Shown here: one piece after another, positions 36,834-46,703 of the stretch
Position numbering within the stretch: the first letter of the stretch is position 1
Layout: every line of letters starts with the position of its first letter
NCBI GenBank assembly: GCA_016938695.1
Contig: JAFGUC010000043.1
Span: 1 to 64,000, forward strand
DNA: 64,000 nt
From: Candidatus Woesearchaeota archaeon
GTDB lineage: Archaea; Nanobdellota; Nanobdellia; Woesearchaeales; JAFGUC01
Reading direction: 5' to 3'
Position numbers and translations under genes: made by a program
The notes under the pieces: model-generated
Database searches by the model: none
The model's input: the letters and a program-made list of their open reading frames with translations, nothing else
Told to the model about the DNA's origin: nothing

Positions 36834-37548
36834 TTTGATTATATTTTCCTAACATTCTTTGCGCAAGAACATTATATGATTTTGCAGCATAACTTTGTGG
36901 AAATGAATGACACACAGGATTTCGTAAATTTTGTGAATGCCTTATTGAATCATCTTCAGGAATTATGGATAAAACAGGATATTCTAATATAGATTCAATA
37001 TTACCAATACCTAAATCAATTGAATCACCACGATATCTTGTAACAACCGCACCAATTACTCTAACACCAAAATCTTCACACATTTTTATTGCCTTTCGTG
37101 CATCAATGACTGAAGATATATTCGGATTACAAATGACTAAAGCTTCATCACAAAAGTGAATCATCTTTTTTGCTTCTAAACCAATGCCAGCAGCAGTATC
37201 TACTAGTGCAGTATTAGTATGTCCTTCTAAATCTAAAACGGCATGTTGAATCTGTTCATGTGAATAATCAGCATCACGTTCATAAGAAAGGTCAGCAGGA
37301 ATTACCCTAATTCCAGATGGATGTTTATACACCGCCTCTAAAATATGCTTCCTTCCTTCAAGAACATCGTGAAAATTATGAACACCATTTGGAATACCAA
37401 GATGCAGACCGACATTAGGCGTAGATAGGTTTCCATCGATAACAACAGTATCATGCTCATTTAAATGCAAAGCAGAAGCTAAATTGACCGCCGTAGTAGT
37501 CTTTCCAACACCTCCTTTTCCAGATAAAATTGCAACGAATCTAGTCAT
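36820..37548 (-). CDS. minD: MinD/ParA-type ATPase
   Basis: A 242-residue deviant Walker ATPase: FVAILSGKGGVGKTTTAVNLA has the KGGVGKTT signature with the extra lysine, and ALVDTAAGIGLEA and IIPEDDSIRHS follow. It lacks an obvious amphipathic C-terminal membrane helix. MinD/ParA proteins position cell-division, chromosome or surface machinery. ATG 37548 is chosen over TTG 37554. It overlaps the gene on each side, so it forms one operon with two small helical proteins and a membrane protein. Confidence 0.85.
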   Translation of the reverse strand: MTRFVAILSGKGGVGKTTTAVNLASALHLNEHDTVVIDGNLSTPNVGLHLGIPNGVHNFHDVLEGRKHILEAVYKHPSGIRVIPADLSYERDADYSHEQIQHAVLDLEGHTNTALVDTAAGIGLEAKKMIHFCDEALVICNPNISSVIDARKAIKMCEDFGVRVIGAVVTRYRGDSIDLGIGNIESILEYPVLSIIPEDDSIRHSQNLRNPVCHSFPQSYAAKSYNVLAQRMLGKYNQNGNI

Positions 37549-38011
37549 TGTCAATATCTAAATCATATGTTTCTTCCACATATTTAAGAAATTCTTTCAT
37601 TTCTTCATAATACTCAGAAATATTATCAATGTTAATTTGTGACTCAACTGAATCCATTTCAAAAACCATAGCAACATGACGTCTATATTCATTTATTGCT
37701 TCATAAGTAGAATTCATGACTCGACGAAAAAATAAATAACGTTCTAACGCAGTATGTAAAATTGAATCTTCGTATAAACGTCTGACATCTTTAACTCTAA
37801 CAACTGGGCTTGCTGGTATAGAATCTACTTTACCCTCTTGCTCTGCCTTAACTAAAAAACCTTCAATTAAGTAATCATAACAAGCAACAAACCGTTCAAT
37901 TATATTACGAAGAACATCTGCAGTCCTAGTATATTTCAAACTAACGAAAATCTGGTGATCCGCACGTTTTAATTCTCCCCTTGCATCATCTATGAAAGAC
38001 ATCTCTACCAC
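37541..38011 (-). CDS. Small helical protein of the MinD operon
   Basis: A 156-residue all-helical soluble protein (DDARGELKRADHQIFVSLKYTR, then VLRNIIERFVACYDYLIEG). Proteins like this are, to my knowledge, frequent in Woesearchaeota-type genomes, but no function is known. ATG 38002 is an alternative to the GTG at 38011. It overlaps the preceding gene by up to 26 bases and the ATPase gene by about 8-14 bases. Confidence 0.5.
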   Translation of the reverse strand: MVEMSFIDDARGELKRADHQIFVSLKYTRTADVLRNIIERFVACYDYLIEGFLVKAEQEGKVDSIPASPVVRVKDVRRLYEDSILHTALERYLFFRRVMNSTYEAINEYRRHVAMVFEMDSVESQINIDNISEYYEEMKEFLKYVEETYDLDIDND

Positions 38012-38468
38012 TTACACAAGTATCAACTATATTTATAAAGCTTTTCGAATCCTGCAAAAAAACACTAATTTGTGATTTTGACAAGACCAAAACATTATAA
38101 TTATTGTCACATATAATAAAACTATCGTTTTTTGTGAATTCAACAGGAGAATTCTTATGCTTTGTTGCATACGTACGAATCTGCTCAATCAAATTTACAT
38201 ACTTTTTATCAATTCTATAAAAATCAACTAATTTTAGTTTAAAAATATCATACTTTGAATCAAAACTAGTTCCATGTGATTCTACAAATTTATATTTAAT
38301 CTCCAAATCAACTAATTCTGTAATTGCATATTCTAGCGCTTTTTGAATTCTCGTTAAGACACTAAGAAGTAATTTAGGTTCATTAACTAAAGGTAAAGTA
38401 ACAGTATACAAATAATTTGCATTGTATATTTCCTTTTTAGCTAATTCGATTAAACTTACAGGTTCCAT
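37986..38468 (-). CDS. Small helical protein, first gene of the MinD operon
   Basis: A 160-residue protein, helical in its first 110 residues (IELAKKEIYNANYLYTVTLPLV, LLSVLTRIQKALEYAITELVDL), then a short beta-rich tail (SFIICDNNYNVLVLS). The helical part resembles the next gene in spacing and length and may be a diverged copy. Promoter ATTTAAATAATT lies 26 bases before the ATG, so this is probably the first gene of the operon. Function unknown. Confidence 0.5.
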   Translation of the reverse strand: MEPVSLIELAKKEIYNANYLYTVTLPLVNEPKLLLSVLTRIQKALEYAITELVDLEIKYKFVESHGTSFDSKYDIFKLKLVDFYRIDKKYVNLIEQIRTYATKHKNSPVEFTKNDSFIICDNNYNVLVLSKSQISVFLQDSKSFINIVDTCVSGRDVFHR

Positions 38469-38508
38469 CCATAATAAACAATAACAAAGAATTATTTAAA
38501 TTAAATAG

Positions 38509-40314
38509 TTATTTTTGAGCGTCAAAATAACCTTGAACATCTTCTAGCGTAGAAATCTCGTCAATTGGTTTTTCAGGACGTAATCGTAAAACACGTGGAA
38601 AACGTAATGCATAACCAGAACTATACGTATTAGACCTCTGAATTTCCTCAAAAGCTAATTCTAGAACAATCTTTGCTTTAACTACAACTTCACGTCCATT
38701 CCTATTGACAATTAATGGTTCCAATAATTTAGTTAATTCTGAAAAAGAAAGACCATCTTCACTGACTTCTTTAAAACCAGTTCCAACTTTACCAATCTCA
38801 ACAAGCTCACCATCATCACGACAAGCAACAGTAAAACTAGTAAACCAAGTTGCCCGTTTTCCTTCTCCCCATTCCGCACCAACAATGACCAAATCCAAAG
38901 GATCCATCACAGGCTTTAATTTAACGCCAAAACCAACTCTTGCACCAGGCCTATATGGAGCATCCAAATTCTTAAACATCACTCCTTCTTGACCATCTGA
39001 CAAAGCTTGTGCATAAAATTCTGCAGCCATCCCACTATCATCAGTAATAAGCAGTTTTGATAGTACTAATTTACCATCCTCAACTTTAATACTGTTCTCT
39101 AAAATATTTCGTCTATCTTTAAGAGGCATATCAAGTAAAGATTCACCATTAAAAATAATATCAAAAACTGTCCACTCTACAGCAATCATTTCTTTAAAAT
39201 CATCAACATCATATTTTCTTTTTATTCGTTGGCTAATCTTTTGAAATGGAAGATATTTCTTAGTTTTTTTATCGTAACCAACGACTTCACCATCAACAAT
39301 TGCTTTTTCAATTAAAATATTATTTTTAGCGGTTTCAACTATATCTGGAAATTGAAGTGTAACATCCTCTAAATTTCGAGTAAATAATTTTACATCGTTA
39401 CCATTCTTATGAAGAAGAATCCGAAATCCATCGTACTTATATTCAATTGCACAAGGTCTTCCAACTTGAGTGAAAGCATCGTCTACTGTTTTTACTTTTT
39501 GATACAACATCGCTTTCATTGGAGAACCAATTACAGGTTTTATCTTCAATAATCCTTCACGACCTTGCGTTCTTAAAATTCTAATTATTTCACCAAAATT
39601 ATTAATTATTTTGTAAGCTTGATCAATTTGTTCAATTAACTCATTATATTTTTCTCGAGTTTCCTTTAATTCTTTTTCAGCCTTTAATTCAAAACCACAA
39701 GACAAACAATTTGAAGTATTAGGATTTATTGCACCACATTTTTCACAAGCAGTTAAAATACCTGGAAAATCAACAAAAACCGACCAAGAAATTGCATCTC
39801 TAATTGTACTGGAACTTATACCTAAACGCAACGTCTCTAAAGCAGTTCTAACAATATATTTTGCCTCAACTGGTGTTGCTGAAGTCAACAATTCAGATAA
39901 AAGTTTAATCTTCAAATCAACTGTTCCAACACCTTCTAAACCCGCAATTTTTCTAAGATTAGATACCACCTTAGAAACATACAAAGTTTGGCTAAAAAGC
40001 GTTGCTTGAGATTTATTCCCAATCAAATCAAAAGCAACAAGACCTAAATCACCTTTCTTTCTCCACACACTCTCAATATCAGCCATACTTCTTCCAGATG
40101 AAAGTTTGATTGCTTTTGCTACAATACTGTCTGCAATTCCAATTTTTTTTTCATCATATTCTGGAAAGATTCGACCTTCAAACAAAAGTAGTAAATCATC
40201 AACATCAGAATCAGGAACATTTTTCAAGAAATTAGATAATGTAAAAGTTTTTTCAAGTCTTTTTGACGTAGAATCTAATTTTTCATAAATTCCACACAAT
40301 TCTGAATACTTCAT
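38509..40314 (-). CDS. lig: ATP-dependent DNA ligase with inserted zinc ribbon
   Basis: A 601-residue replicative-type archaeal DNA ligase. The DNA-binding domain (1-260), adenylation domain with catalytic Lys293 in EYKYDGFR, VDGEVVGYD, WTVFDI, and the OB domain (WFTSFTVACRDDGELVEIGKVGTGF) are present in order. At 190-206 the DNA-binding domain contains CEKCGAINPNTSNCLSC, a four-cysteine zinc-ribbon knuckle not usual in this family, followed by a charged helix. A longer start to 40335 is open, but ATG 40314 has TTTAAATT at about -25. Confidence 0.95.
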   Translation of the reverse strand: MKYSELCGIYEKLDSTSKRLEKTFTLSNFLKNVPDSDVDDLLLLFEGRIFPEYDEKKIGIADSIVAKAIKLSSGRSMADIESVWRKKGDLGLVAFDLIGNKSQATLFSQTLYVSKVVSNLRKIAGLEGVGTVDLKIKLLSELLTSATPVEAKYIVRTALETLRLGISSSTIRDAISWSVFVDFPGILTACEKCGAINPNTSNCLSCGFELKAEKELKETREKYNELIEQIDQAYKIINNFGEIIRILRTQGREGLLKIKPVIGSPMKAMLYQKVKTVDDAFTQVGRPCAIEYKYDGFRILLHKNGNDVKLFTRNLEDVTLQFPDIVETAKNNILIEKAIVDGEVVGYDKKTKKYLPFQKISQRIKRKYDVDDFKEMIAVEWTVFDIIFNGESLLDMPLKDRRNILENSIKVEDGKLVLSKLLITDDSGMAAEFYAQALSDGQEGVMFKNLDAPYRPGARVGFGVKLKPVMDPLDLVIVGAEWGEGKRATWFTSFTVACRDDGELVEIGKVGTGFKEVSEDGLSFSELTKLLEPLIVNRNGREVVVKAKIVLELAFEEIQRSNTYSSGYALRFPRVLRLRPEKPIDEISTLEDVQGYFDAQK

Positions 40315-40358
40315 TATAGAACCAGAACATATCAAATTTAAATAAATTTTGGTATTTT

Positions 40359-43300
40359 CTATACCTTTAAACTAACAACTTTAGATATTCCAAATTCATT
40401 CATTGAAACACCAAACAAATTATCAGATTTAGATATTAGCTCATCGTTGTGCGAAATAACAACATACTGAGCTCGACTTGAATATTTCCTTATTAGTTCT
40501 CCAAGTAAATCAGAGTTTCTCTTATCAAGTGCAGCATCAACCTCATCCAGAACATAAAACGATGCTGGACTATATTCTTGCACAGAAAAAATAAATGCAA
40601 GAGCAGTCATCGTTTTCTCTCCACCAGATAATGATCTAATGTCTAAGAATTTATCACCACTCAATCGAACTTTTATAACTAATCCATCTTCAAAAGGATT
40701 ATCAGAATTAATAAGTTCCAAGAAAGCTTCACCCTTATGAGATAACTCTTGGAAAATTCTCTTAAAATTGTTATTTAGCTCATCAAAACAAGTTAAGAAC
40801 ATTTCTTTCTTCTTTGCTTCAATTTCAGCCATCATGAACAAAATTTCATCTTTTTCTTTTACCAATACATCTTTCTTCGCCAATAGTTTATCATATTCAG
40901 ATTTAACTTTTTCATAAATCTCTAATGATTTCAAATTAACAAAACCCATTTGCTCTAAAGATTTTTTATAATTGTAAATTGCTTGTTTTATTGTTTCTAT
41001 AGATTTATTCTCAACTAATTTTACACCAGTATAATCTTTAAATTCTTCTTCATATGCCTTTAATTCAGTGTCTAATCTAGTTTTATCGACTGTTATTGCA
41101 GTTATTTTCTCTTCAATACGTCTAATGTATTCTTCTGTAGAAATAATCTTAACTTCTAATTTCTGGATTTCATCAGTAACCTTAGAACGTTTGTTAAACA
41201 TTTCTTTGAATTTTTCATAAAATTCTTTCTCTTCTTTTTCTTTAACTTTCAAAATATCAGATTTTTCTTTGTTTTGTTTTTCTAATTCTTTTACTTGCAA
41301 AGTAAATGCTTCACATTCTGAATCAGATTGTTTGACAAGCTTTGAAGTCTTATCTTTTTCTGGCAATAACATACTATTCAATTGTAAATCATGAGATTTT
41401 AATTCTCCTTCCAATTTTGCAATTAACTCTCGTAATTGAACTTTTTTCTCCTCAAAAGTATTCAATTCTGCAATAATTTTCGGATTTCTTATTTCATTAA
41501 TTTGAGTTCTTATTTGCTGTCTTTTCATTTTAACTTGAGCTAAATCCCGGTTAATTTGACTAATTTGCATAACAGCGTCATCTAATTTTTTATCTAAATC
41601 TTTAACTTTCTTCTCTTCTTCATTTTTAACTTGAAGTGATGCTTCCAGTCCGTCTGAATCCAAATGCAAACTCTTCTCCAGTTTTATTATCTCTCCTTCA
41701 AGTTCTGCTTTTCTAGAACGTAATTTTACAATTTCTTCTTCATTATTTTGTTTTTTGTGCTCTAAATTAGAAATCTCTAAGGAAACTTCAGCAAGCCTTT
41801 TTTCATTCTTTTCTAATTCTTTTGATAATTGGCTTTGTGAAAATGATAAAGATTTTGCATTTTTATTAATAAAACCACCTTTCATGATTCCAGACATTTC
41901 ACACAAATCTCCGTCAAGAGTCACCATTTTAGTTTTACCAATTCCAATACGACGTGCAACATCAATATTTTCGACAACAACTGTTGAACCAAAAACGTAC
42001 TTGAATACCTTCAAATATTTAGAATCAAATCTTATTAAATCAGTTGCAAGACCAATTACACCGCGTGCTTTTAATATAACAGATAAATCAGCAGGGTCAG
42101 CAGGAGCTCTAACCTTGTTAATTGGAATAAAAGTTGCTGAACCAGAACGAGTCTCTTTCAAATATCGAATACATTCAGCCGCAACAAAATCATTTTCAAC
42201 AACAATATGCTTTGTTTTATTTCCAGCAGCCATTTCAAGTGCTAAAGCGTACTGTTCATCAACATCACCTAATTCAGAAACAAGACCAACAACACCAGAG
42301 AATTTACTTTTTTGATCAAGTATTTTTTGTACTGCCTCATTACCTTTAACAGATTCATTTAACGAAGCACGTTTAGCAGTAAGTCGTGCATAATCTTCAT
42401 TTACTTTCAAAGAATGTTCACGTGCAGAACCAAGTTTTGCAGCAAGCTTAGAATCATTTGAAATTACTTTACTTAACTCAAGAGTTATTTTTTTAAATTC
42501 CTCTTTTCTTGCACGTAAATTTTGAATTTCTTTCTGATTTTCCTTTTCAATCTCTTTAACTTTAGAAATGTTCTGGTCAAGTGTTTGAATCTTAAACTCA
42601 GCTTTATCTTTTTCTCTTAAAATTTCCTGCTGACTCTCTCGTAGAACATGAATTTTCTTATCTAAATCTTCAGCTTGTTTATCCAAAGACTCAATCTCTT
42701 TATCAAGTTCATTTCCACCATCAAGATTATATTTTTGTCTAAATTCAGAAATTCGTTTTTCGATTTGCTCCAAATCTGTTTTTTTATTATTAAACATAAC
42801 TTGGTGATTACTTCGCTTGGATTCAAAATCAACAATTTTTGCATTTAATTCTTTTAAAGAATCTTCAAGTTGAACTTTTCTTTGTTTTGCTTTTTCAATC
42901 TCTTGATTCAATGACTCAATTTTATTAGTGTTTGTTCCAATATCAATTTTTAACTGCTCAACTAACTTATGAATTTCAACTTGATTTTTCTCACCCTTTG
43001 TTTCAATCTCATGGGTAATGTCAGCAACTTCTTGTTGTCTTGTTTTAATCACTTTTTGATATTCTTCAATAGAAGTAATATTTTTTTGAATCAAAGACTT
43101 CTTCTCGATAATATCCTTCTCGATTTTCTCGCCTTCTTCTTTTAATCTAACAATACTTTTCTGAATTAACGTCGCTTCATGAGACTTTTGCTTTTCTAAA
43201 ACATCCTTGTACTTGATTGCTTGGTCATGTTCTTTTTTCAGTTCAGTTAAACTTTTACTTCGTTCAGACAAAACAATCTCAGCTTCTTTTAATTTAATAT

Positions 43301-43856
43301 CGACCTTTTCAAGTGCAGATAATGTTTTTTGTTTCTTGTCTTCATAGACAGAAATACCAGCTATTTCCTCAATAATTTGACGACGCTCGATTCCTTTCAT
43401 ATTAACTAAGTTGACAATATCTCCCTGCAAAATAATATTATAACCATCAGGATCAATCTTTGCATATTGTAGAAGTTCAATTATATTTGCACGTGTTTTT
43501 TTCTTATTATTTATCTTGTAAATACTAGTACCATCAGGATTAACAATTCGACTAACCTTGATTTCTTTATCATCTAGAGGAAAAATTTTATTTTTATTAT
43601 CAAAGAAAATAGATACTTCAGCGTCTTTAGATGGTTTTCCTTTCTTACCACCATTATATACTAAGTTTCCTGTTTTTTCAGCTCGCAAAGATTTAGCAGA
43701 ACTCTTTCCAATCACAAAACATAATGCATCAAGTACATTAGATTTACCGCTTCCATTAGGACCAAGAATAACATTAAAATCCTTATCAAAAACTAGTTCA
43801 GTATGATTGGCAAAAGATTTAAAACCCTTCATAACAAGCCGATTTATCCTTGTCAT
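40359..43856 (-). CDS. smc: Chromosome segregation protein SMC
   Basis: A 1165-residue SMC ATPase. Walker A GPNGSGKSN at 32-40, long coiled coils at about 170-490 and 660-1000, a hinge at 500-640 (GVVGLVSELGDVDEQYALALE), the signature LSGGEKTMTALAF at about 1076, and Walker B YVLDEVDAALD at about 1100. It condenses and organises the chromosome as a homodimer. No kleisin (ScpA) or ScpB gene lies beside it in this window, unlike many archaea. Confidence 0.97.
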   Translation of the reverse strand: MTRINRLVMKGFKSFANHTELVFDKDFNVILGPNGSGKSNVLDALCFVIGKSSAKSLRAEKTGNLVYNGGKKGKPSKDAEVSIFFDNKNKIFPLDDKEIKVSRIVNPDGTSIYKINNKKKTRANIIELLQYAKIDPDGYNIILQGDIVNLVNMKGIERRQIIEEIAGISVYEDKKQKTLSALEKVDIKLKEAEIVLSERSKSLTELKKEHDQAIKYKDVLEKQKSHEATLIQKSIVRLKEEGEKIEKDIIEKKSLIQKNITSIEEYQKVIKTRQQEVADITHEIETKGEKNQVEIHKLVEQLKIDIGTNTNKIESLNQEIEKAKQRKVQLEDSLKELNAKIVDFESKRSNHQVMFNNKKTDLEQIEKRISEFRQKYNLDGGNELDKEIESLDKQAEDLDKKIHVLRESQQEILREKDKAEFKIQTLDQNISKVKEIEKENQKEIQNLRARKEEFKKITLELSKVISNDSKLAAKLGSAREHSLKVNEDYARLTAKRASLNESVKGNEAVQKILDQKSKFSGVVGLVSELGDVDEQYALALEMAAGNKTKHIVVENDFVAAECIRYLKETRSGSATFIPINKVRAPADPADLSVILKARGVIGLATDLIRFDSKYLKVFKYVFGSTVVVENIDVARRIGIGKTKMVTLDGDLCEMSGIMKGGFINKNAKSLSFSQSQLSKELEKNEKRLAEVSLEISNLEHKKQNNEEEIVKLRSRKAELEGEIIKLEKSLHLDSDGLEASLQVKNEEEKKVKDLDKKLDDAVMQISQINRDLAQVKMKRQQIRTQINEIRNPKIIAELNTFEEKKVQLRELIAKLEGELKSHDLQLNSMLLPEKDKTSKLVKQSDSECEAFTLQVKELEKQNKEKSDILKVKEKEEKEFYEKFKEMFNKRSKVTDEIQKLEVKIISTEEYIRRIEEKITAITVDKTRLDTELKAYEEEFKDYTGVKLVENKSIETIKQAIYNYKKSLEQMGFVNLKSLEIYEKVKSEYDKLLAKKDVLVKEKDEILFMMAEIEAKKKEMFLTCFDELNNNFKRIFQELSHKGEAFLELINSDNPFEDGLVIKVRLSGDKFLDIRSLSGGEKTMTALAFIFSVQEYSPASFYVLDEVDAALDKRNSDLLGELIRKYSSRAQYVVISHNDELISKSDNLFGVSMNEFGISKVVSLKV

Positions 43857-44057
43857 TTATTCAACCCTTCCTCTTCTTCTTTCGCAAAAGTAAAACCAAA
43901 AATAAGCATTCTAAAGCTCTTTAAAGCCCGAAAACACCACACTTAATAGGTTTTATATTAATTTAGTCGGGTTCTTAGATTTATAAATGTTGTGTTAGAA
44001 AAACCATGACCGACCAATTCAAAAAACTATTTAAAACAACGAACTAAACATATTAAA

Positions 44058-44735
44058 ATGATTCTAGGAATTGATGAAGCCGGAAGAGGACCATGTATTG
44101 GACCACTTGTTATGTGCGGAGTCATAGCAAACGAAAAGTCTTCTAAAGATTTAACAATTTTAGGAATAAAAGACTCAAAACTTCTAACACCAAAAAAACG
44201 AGAAGAATTGTTCAAAGAACTAAAACATAAAAAAGACATTATAGATTACAAAATAATAATAACAACTGCAAAAAAAGTTGATGAAGCACTAAACTCAGAA
44301 AAATCAAACTTAAATTTTCTTGAAGCACAAAGTTCTGCAAAAATTATAAAATTGTTTGAAAAAAAATACGCTTTAAGAAAAATAATAACTGATTGTCCAT
44401 CAATTAATACAAAATCATACACCGAGACATTGCAAAAATTATCAAAAACAAAAGTTGAATTAATAAGTGAACATAAAGCAGATTTCAATTATCCAATTGT
44501 TAGTGCAGCATCAATTCTTGCTAAAGTTACACGAGACAAAGAAATTAAAAAAATCCAAATGAAATTAAAAAAAATTGGAGAAATTGGATCAGGATATCCG
44601 TCAGATCCACAAACAAAAGAATTTTTACAAAAGAATTGGAATAACAAGGAAGCACAAGAATTCATACGAAAAACATGGGATACTTATAGAAAAATACTTG
44701 AATCAAAAAAACAAAAGAAATTATTCGAGTACTAA
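44058..44735 (+). CDS. rnhB: Ribonuclease HII
   Basis: A 225-residue RNase HII that cuts RNA in RNA-DNA hybrids and at single ribonucleotides. Active-site residues: Asp6-Glu7 in GIDEAGRGPCIGP, DSKLLTP, and IVSAASILAKVTRD. A TATA-like TTTAAAAC at about -28 suggests a leaderless ATG. The RNase HIII gene starts one base after its stop. Confidence 0.96.
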   Translation: MILGIDEAGRGPCIGPLVMCGVIANEKSSKDLTILGIKDSKLLTPKKREELFKELKHKKDIIDYKIIITTAKKVDEALNSEKSNLNFLEAQSSAKIIKLFEKKYALRKIITDCPSINTKSYTETLQKLSKTKVELISEHKADFNYPIVSAASILAKVTRDKEIKKIQMKLKKIGEIGSGYPSDPQTKEFLQKNWNNKEAQEFIRKTWDTYRKILESKKQKKLFEY

Positions 44736-44736
44736 A

Positions 44737-45600
44737 ATGACAACATTCATTAACGTAAATCCAGATATAATCGAAAAGTTATCGCATTTTGGGTTTAGTA
44801 AAATTGCAACTAAATCTCCACACGAATTAGCTAGATTAGACGGTCCTTGTTTTGCAATACTATTTCATTCTAAAAAATTATTATTACAAGGAAAAAAAGA
44901 GATTGTTGACGACATATCAAAAACAATTGAATCATTAGGATATCAAAAAGATATAAAAATAATAATACATCCAGAAGAAATTAAAAAAACTACAACAAAT
45001 AAAATTGAGATTGGCAGTGATGAAACATTAAAAGGCGATACGTTTGGAGGTCTAGTTGTTGCAGCAGTATCAATTGATGAACGAGCTCGAAGACTACTGT
45101 CAAATATAAATATTCAAGACTCTAAAAAACTAACAGACTCACAAATAATGGCAGTTGCTCAACAAATAAGAAATCTTCTTAGTAAAGATGAGATTTCAGT
45201 AAGAATATTATCTCCTCTAGATTACAATTCACTAACTGAACAAGGATTAAACGTAACACAAATATTAAACAGACTTCACGAATATGTTCACAAAGAACTA
45301 GAAGCAAAAAGTCAAAACAAAAAAACAATTCATATAACCGATAAATATCCTGGCTGTACAGTTGGAAAAATAATTGAAGAAAAATCAGAAAGTAAATATT
45401 TAAGCGTTGCAGCTGCATCAATTATTGCAAGAAACGCAGGACTATTACAATTACAAGCAATTGCAGATGAGTTACACATACCACTGCCAAAAGGAAGTAC
45501 ACATATCAAAGATTATTTAGAATTATTAAAACAAAAAAATCTAGAAATAAAAAAATATGTTAAAACTGATTTTGGAAATGTAAAAGAATTCTTTAATTAA
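44737..45600 (+). CDS. rnhC: Ribonuclease HIII
   Basis: A 287-residue protein with the N-terminal TBP-like substrate-binding domain (1-85) and a catalytic domain starting IGSDETLKGDTFGGLVVAAV with Asp95 and Glu96; ODSKKLT-type motif QDSKKLTDSQ, ITDKYPG (Asp202) and VAAASIIARN follow. The usual GKGD loop reads LKGD and the usual GP after F reads GG, small departures that keep the acidic residues. An open frame extends upstream to 44575 but overlaps rnhB; ATG 44737 is the sensible start. Converges on the Nudix gene with an 8-base overlap. Confidence 0.9.
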   Translation: MTTFINVNPDIIEKLSHFGFSKIATKSPHELARLDGPCFAILFHSKKLLLQGKKEIVDDISKTIESLGYQKDIKIIIHPEEIKKTTTNKIEIGSDETLKGDTFGGLVVAAVSIDERARRLLSNINIQDSKKLTDSQIMAVAQQIRNLLSKDEISVRILSPLDYNSLTEQGLNVTQILNRLHEYVHKELEAKSQNKKTIHITDKYPGCTVGKIIEEKSESKYLSVAAASIIARNAGLLQLQAIADELHIPLPKGSTHIKDYLELLKQKNLEIKKYVKTDFGNVKEFFN

Positions 45601-46021
45601 GTGCATACTTTATGCATTCGCCTTCATCCATGATCAATTCATACTCGTGTACAAATTCAAAATCAACCCATTTAAAATCAATATTCTCTGAATTAAGCTT
45701 AATCTCAGGCATTGAAGAAACTTCCAACTTAAAGATATGAAAAATAAAATCAAAACCAGGATATTTAACAAAAACACTTCTTATGAATTTAACGCTATTT
45801 TTACCAACTACAATTCCAGTTTCTTCAGATAATTCTCGCAAAGCACCTAAAATTGGAGTCTCACCGTCATCTAATTTTCCAGCAGGAACTCCCCATTTTC
45901 CTGGCTCAACTTTTTTATCCATTGCACGTTTCAAAAGTAGAACTTTATTTTCATACAAAACGTAAACACCACTAACCTCAATACTATAATTAAAATTTGC
46001 AGGAATTTCTTCATAAATCAT
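45593..46021 (-). CDS. Nudix hydrolase
   Basis: A 142-residue Nudix protein. The Nudix box GKLDDGETPILGALRELSEETGI matches Gx5Ex7REUxEExGU exactly, split here as GKLDDGETPILG and ALRELSEETGI. It hydrolyses a nucleoside diphosphate linked to another group; the substrate is not readable. GAGGT precedes the ATG. It is the last gene of a run that starts with POR and includes TIM. Confidence 0.9.
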   Translation of the reverse strand: MIYEEIPANFNYSIEVSGVYVLYENKVLLLKRAMDKKVEPGKWGVPAGKLDDGETPILGALRELSEETGIVVGKNSVKFIRSVFVKYPGFDFIFHIFKLEVSSMPEIKLNSENIDFKWVDFEFVHEYELIMDEGECIKYALN

Positions 46022-46031
46022 TATTAAAACC

Positions 46032-46697
46032 TCATAAACCAGATACTAAATCAAGTAATGCTTCTCGTGGATCTTTTGCCTTTGTAACTCCGGATGCGAT
46101 TAAAACACCAACACAACCAAGTTCAATTGCTTTTTTTACATCCATTCCATTCTTTATTCCAGCACCACATAAAACAGGAATATTAGCAACATTATGAACT
46201 TTTTGAATTGTATTAACAACAATATCAGGATTTGCATTTGTAACACTAATATCGCCACCAATTAATTCTGGAGGTTCAATCGCAATAACATCAGGTTCAA
46301 ATGTAGCAATAGCTTCAGCACTCTCCGAATTATTAGCACAAACAATAGACAATAACTTATTATCTTTTAATTTTTGAATTGACATATCAAGTAAATCTAA
46401 TCTATATCTATCTTCAGAATGGTTCAACAAAGAGCCTTTTGCACCATTATCAAGAATATCTTTTACAAGAACTTTTCCAGTATGTGCACCAAAATCATCT
46501 CCATCGACATGCTCGGAAAAAACAGAAATAGAAACTTGACTAGATACCCTATACAAATCACTAACTGAAACACAAACTGCAATATTTTTACCAGTTTCTT
46601 TAGAAACAGAATCACAAATTTTTGCAAGATTTACTGCGTTCTCACCAATTGACGACTCATACGTTTTAAAATTTACTACAACACATGGAAAATTCAT
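46032..46697 (-). CDS. tpiA: Triosephosphate isomerase (archaeal type)
   Basis: A 221-residue TIM, shorter than the bacterial enzyme as in other archaea. VVNFKTYESS carries the catalytic Lys, GSLLNHSEDR the catalytic His, AIEPPELIGG the catalytic Glu, and LCGAGIKNGMDV and GVLIASGVTKAKDP the phosphate loops. Interconverts dihydroxyacetone phosphate and glyceraldehyde-3-phosphate. GAGGTTGAT precedes the ATG. Confidence 0.96.
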   Translation of the reverse strand: MNFPCVVVNFKTYESSIGENAVNLAKICDSVSKETGKNIAVCVSVSDLYRVSSQVSISVFSEHVDGDDFGAHTGKVLVKDILDNGAKGSLLNHSEDRYRLDLLDMSIQKLKDNKLLSIVCANNSESAEAIATFEPDVIAIEPPELIGGDISVTNANPDIVVNTIQKVHNVANIPVLCGAGIKNGMDVKKAIELGCVGVLIASGVTKAKDPREALLDLVSGL

Positions 46698-46703
46698 ATT
46701 TAA

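Noticed and set aside
37541-38468. HEPN ribonuclease toxins in the MinD operon.
   Set aside because: The two helical proteins lack the Rx4-6H motif of active HEPN RNases, and no antitoxin-like nucleotidyltransferase is beside them.
44575-44736. An N-terminal extension of RNase HIII.
   Set aside because: It lies entirely inside the RNase HII gene in another frame and adds a low-complexity Lys-rich segment; ATG 44737 gives the family N-terminus.
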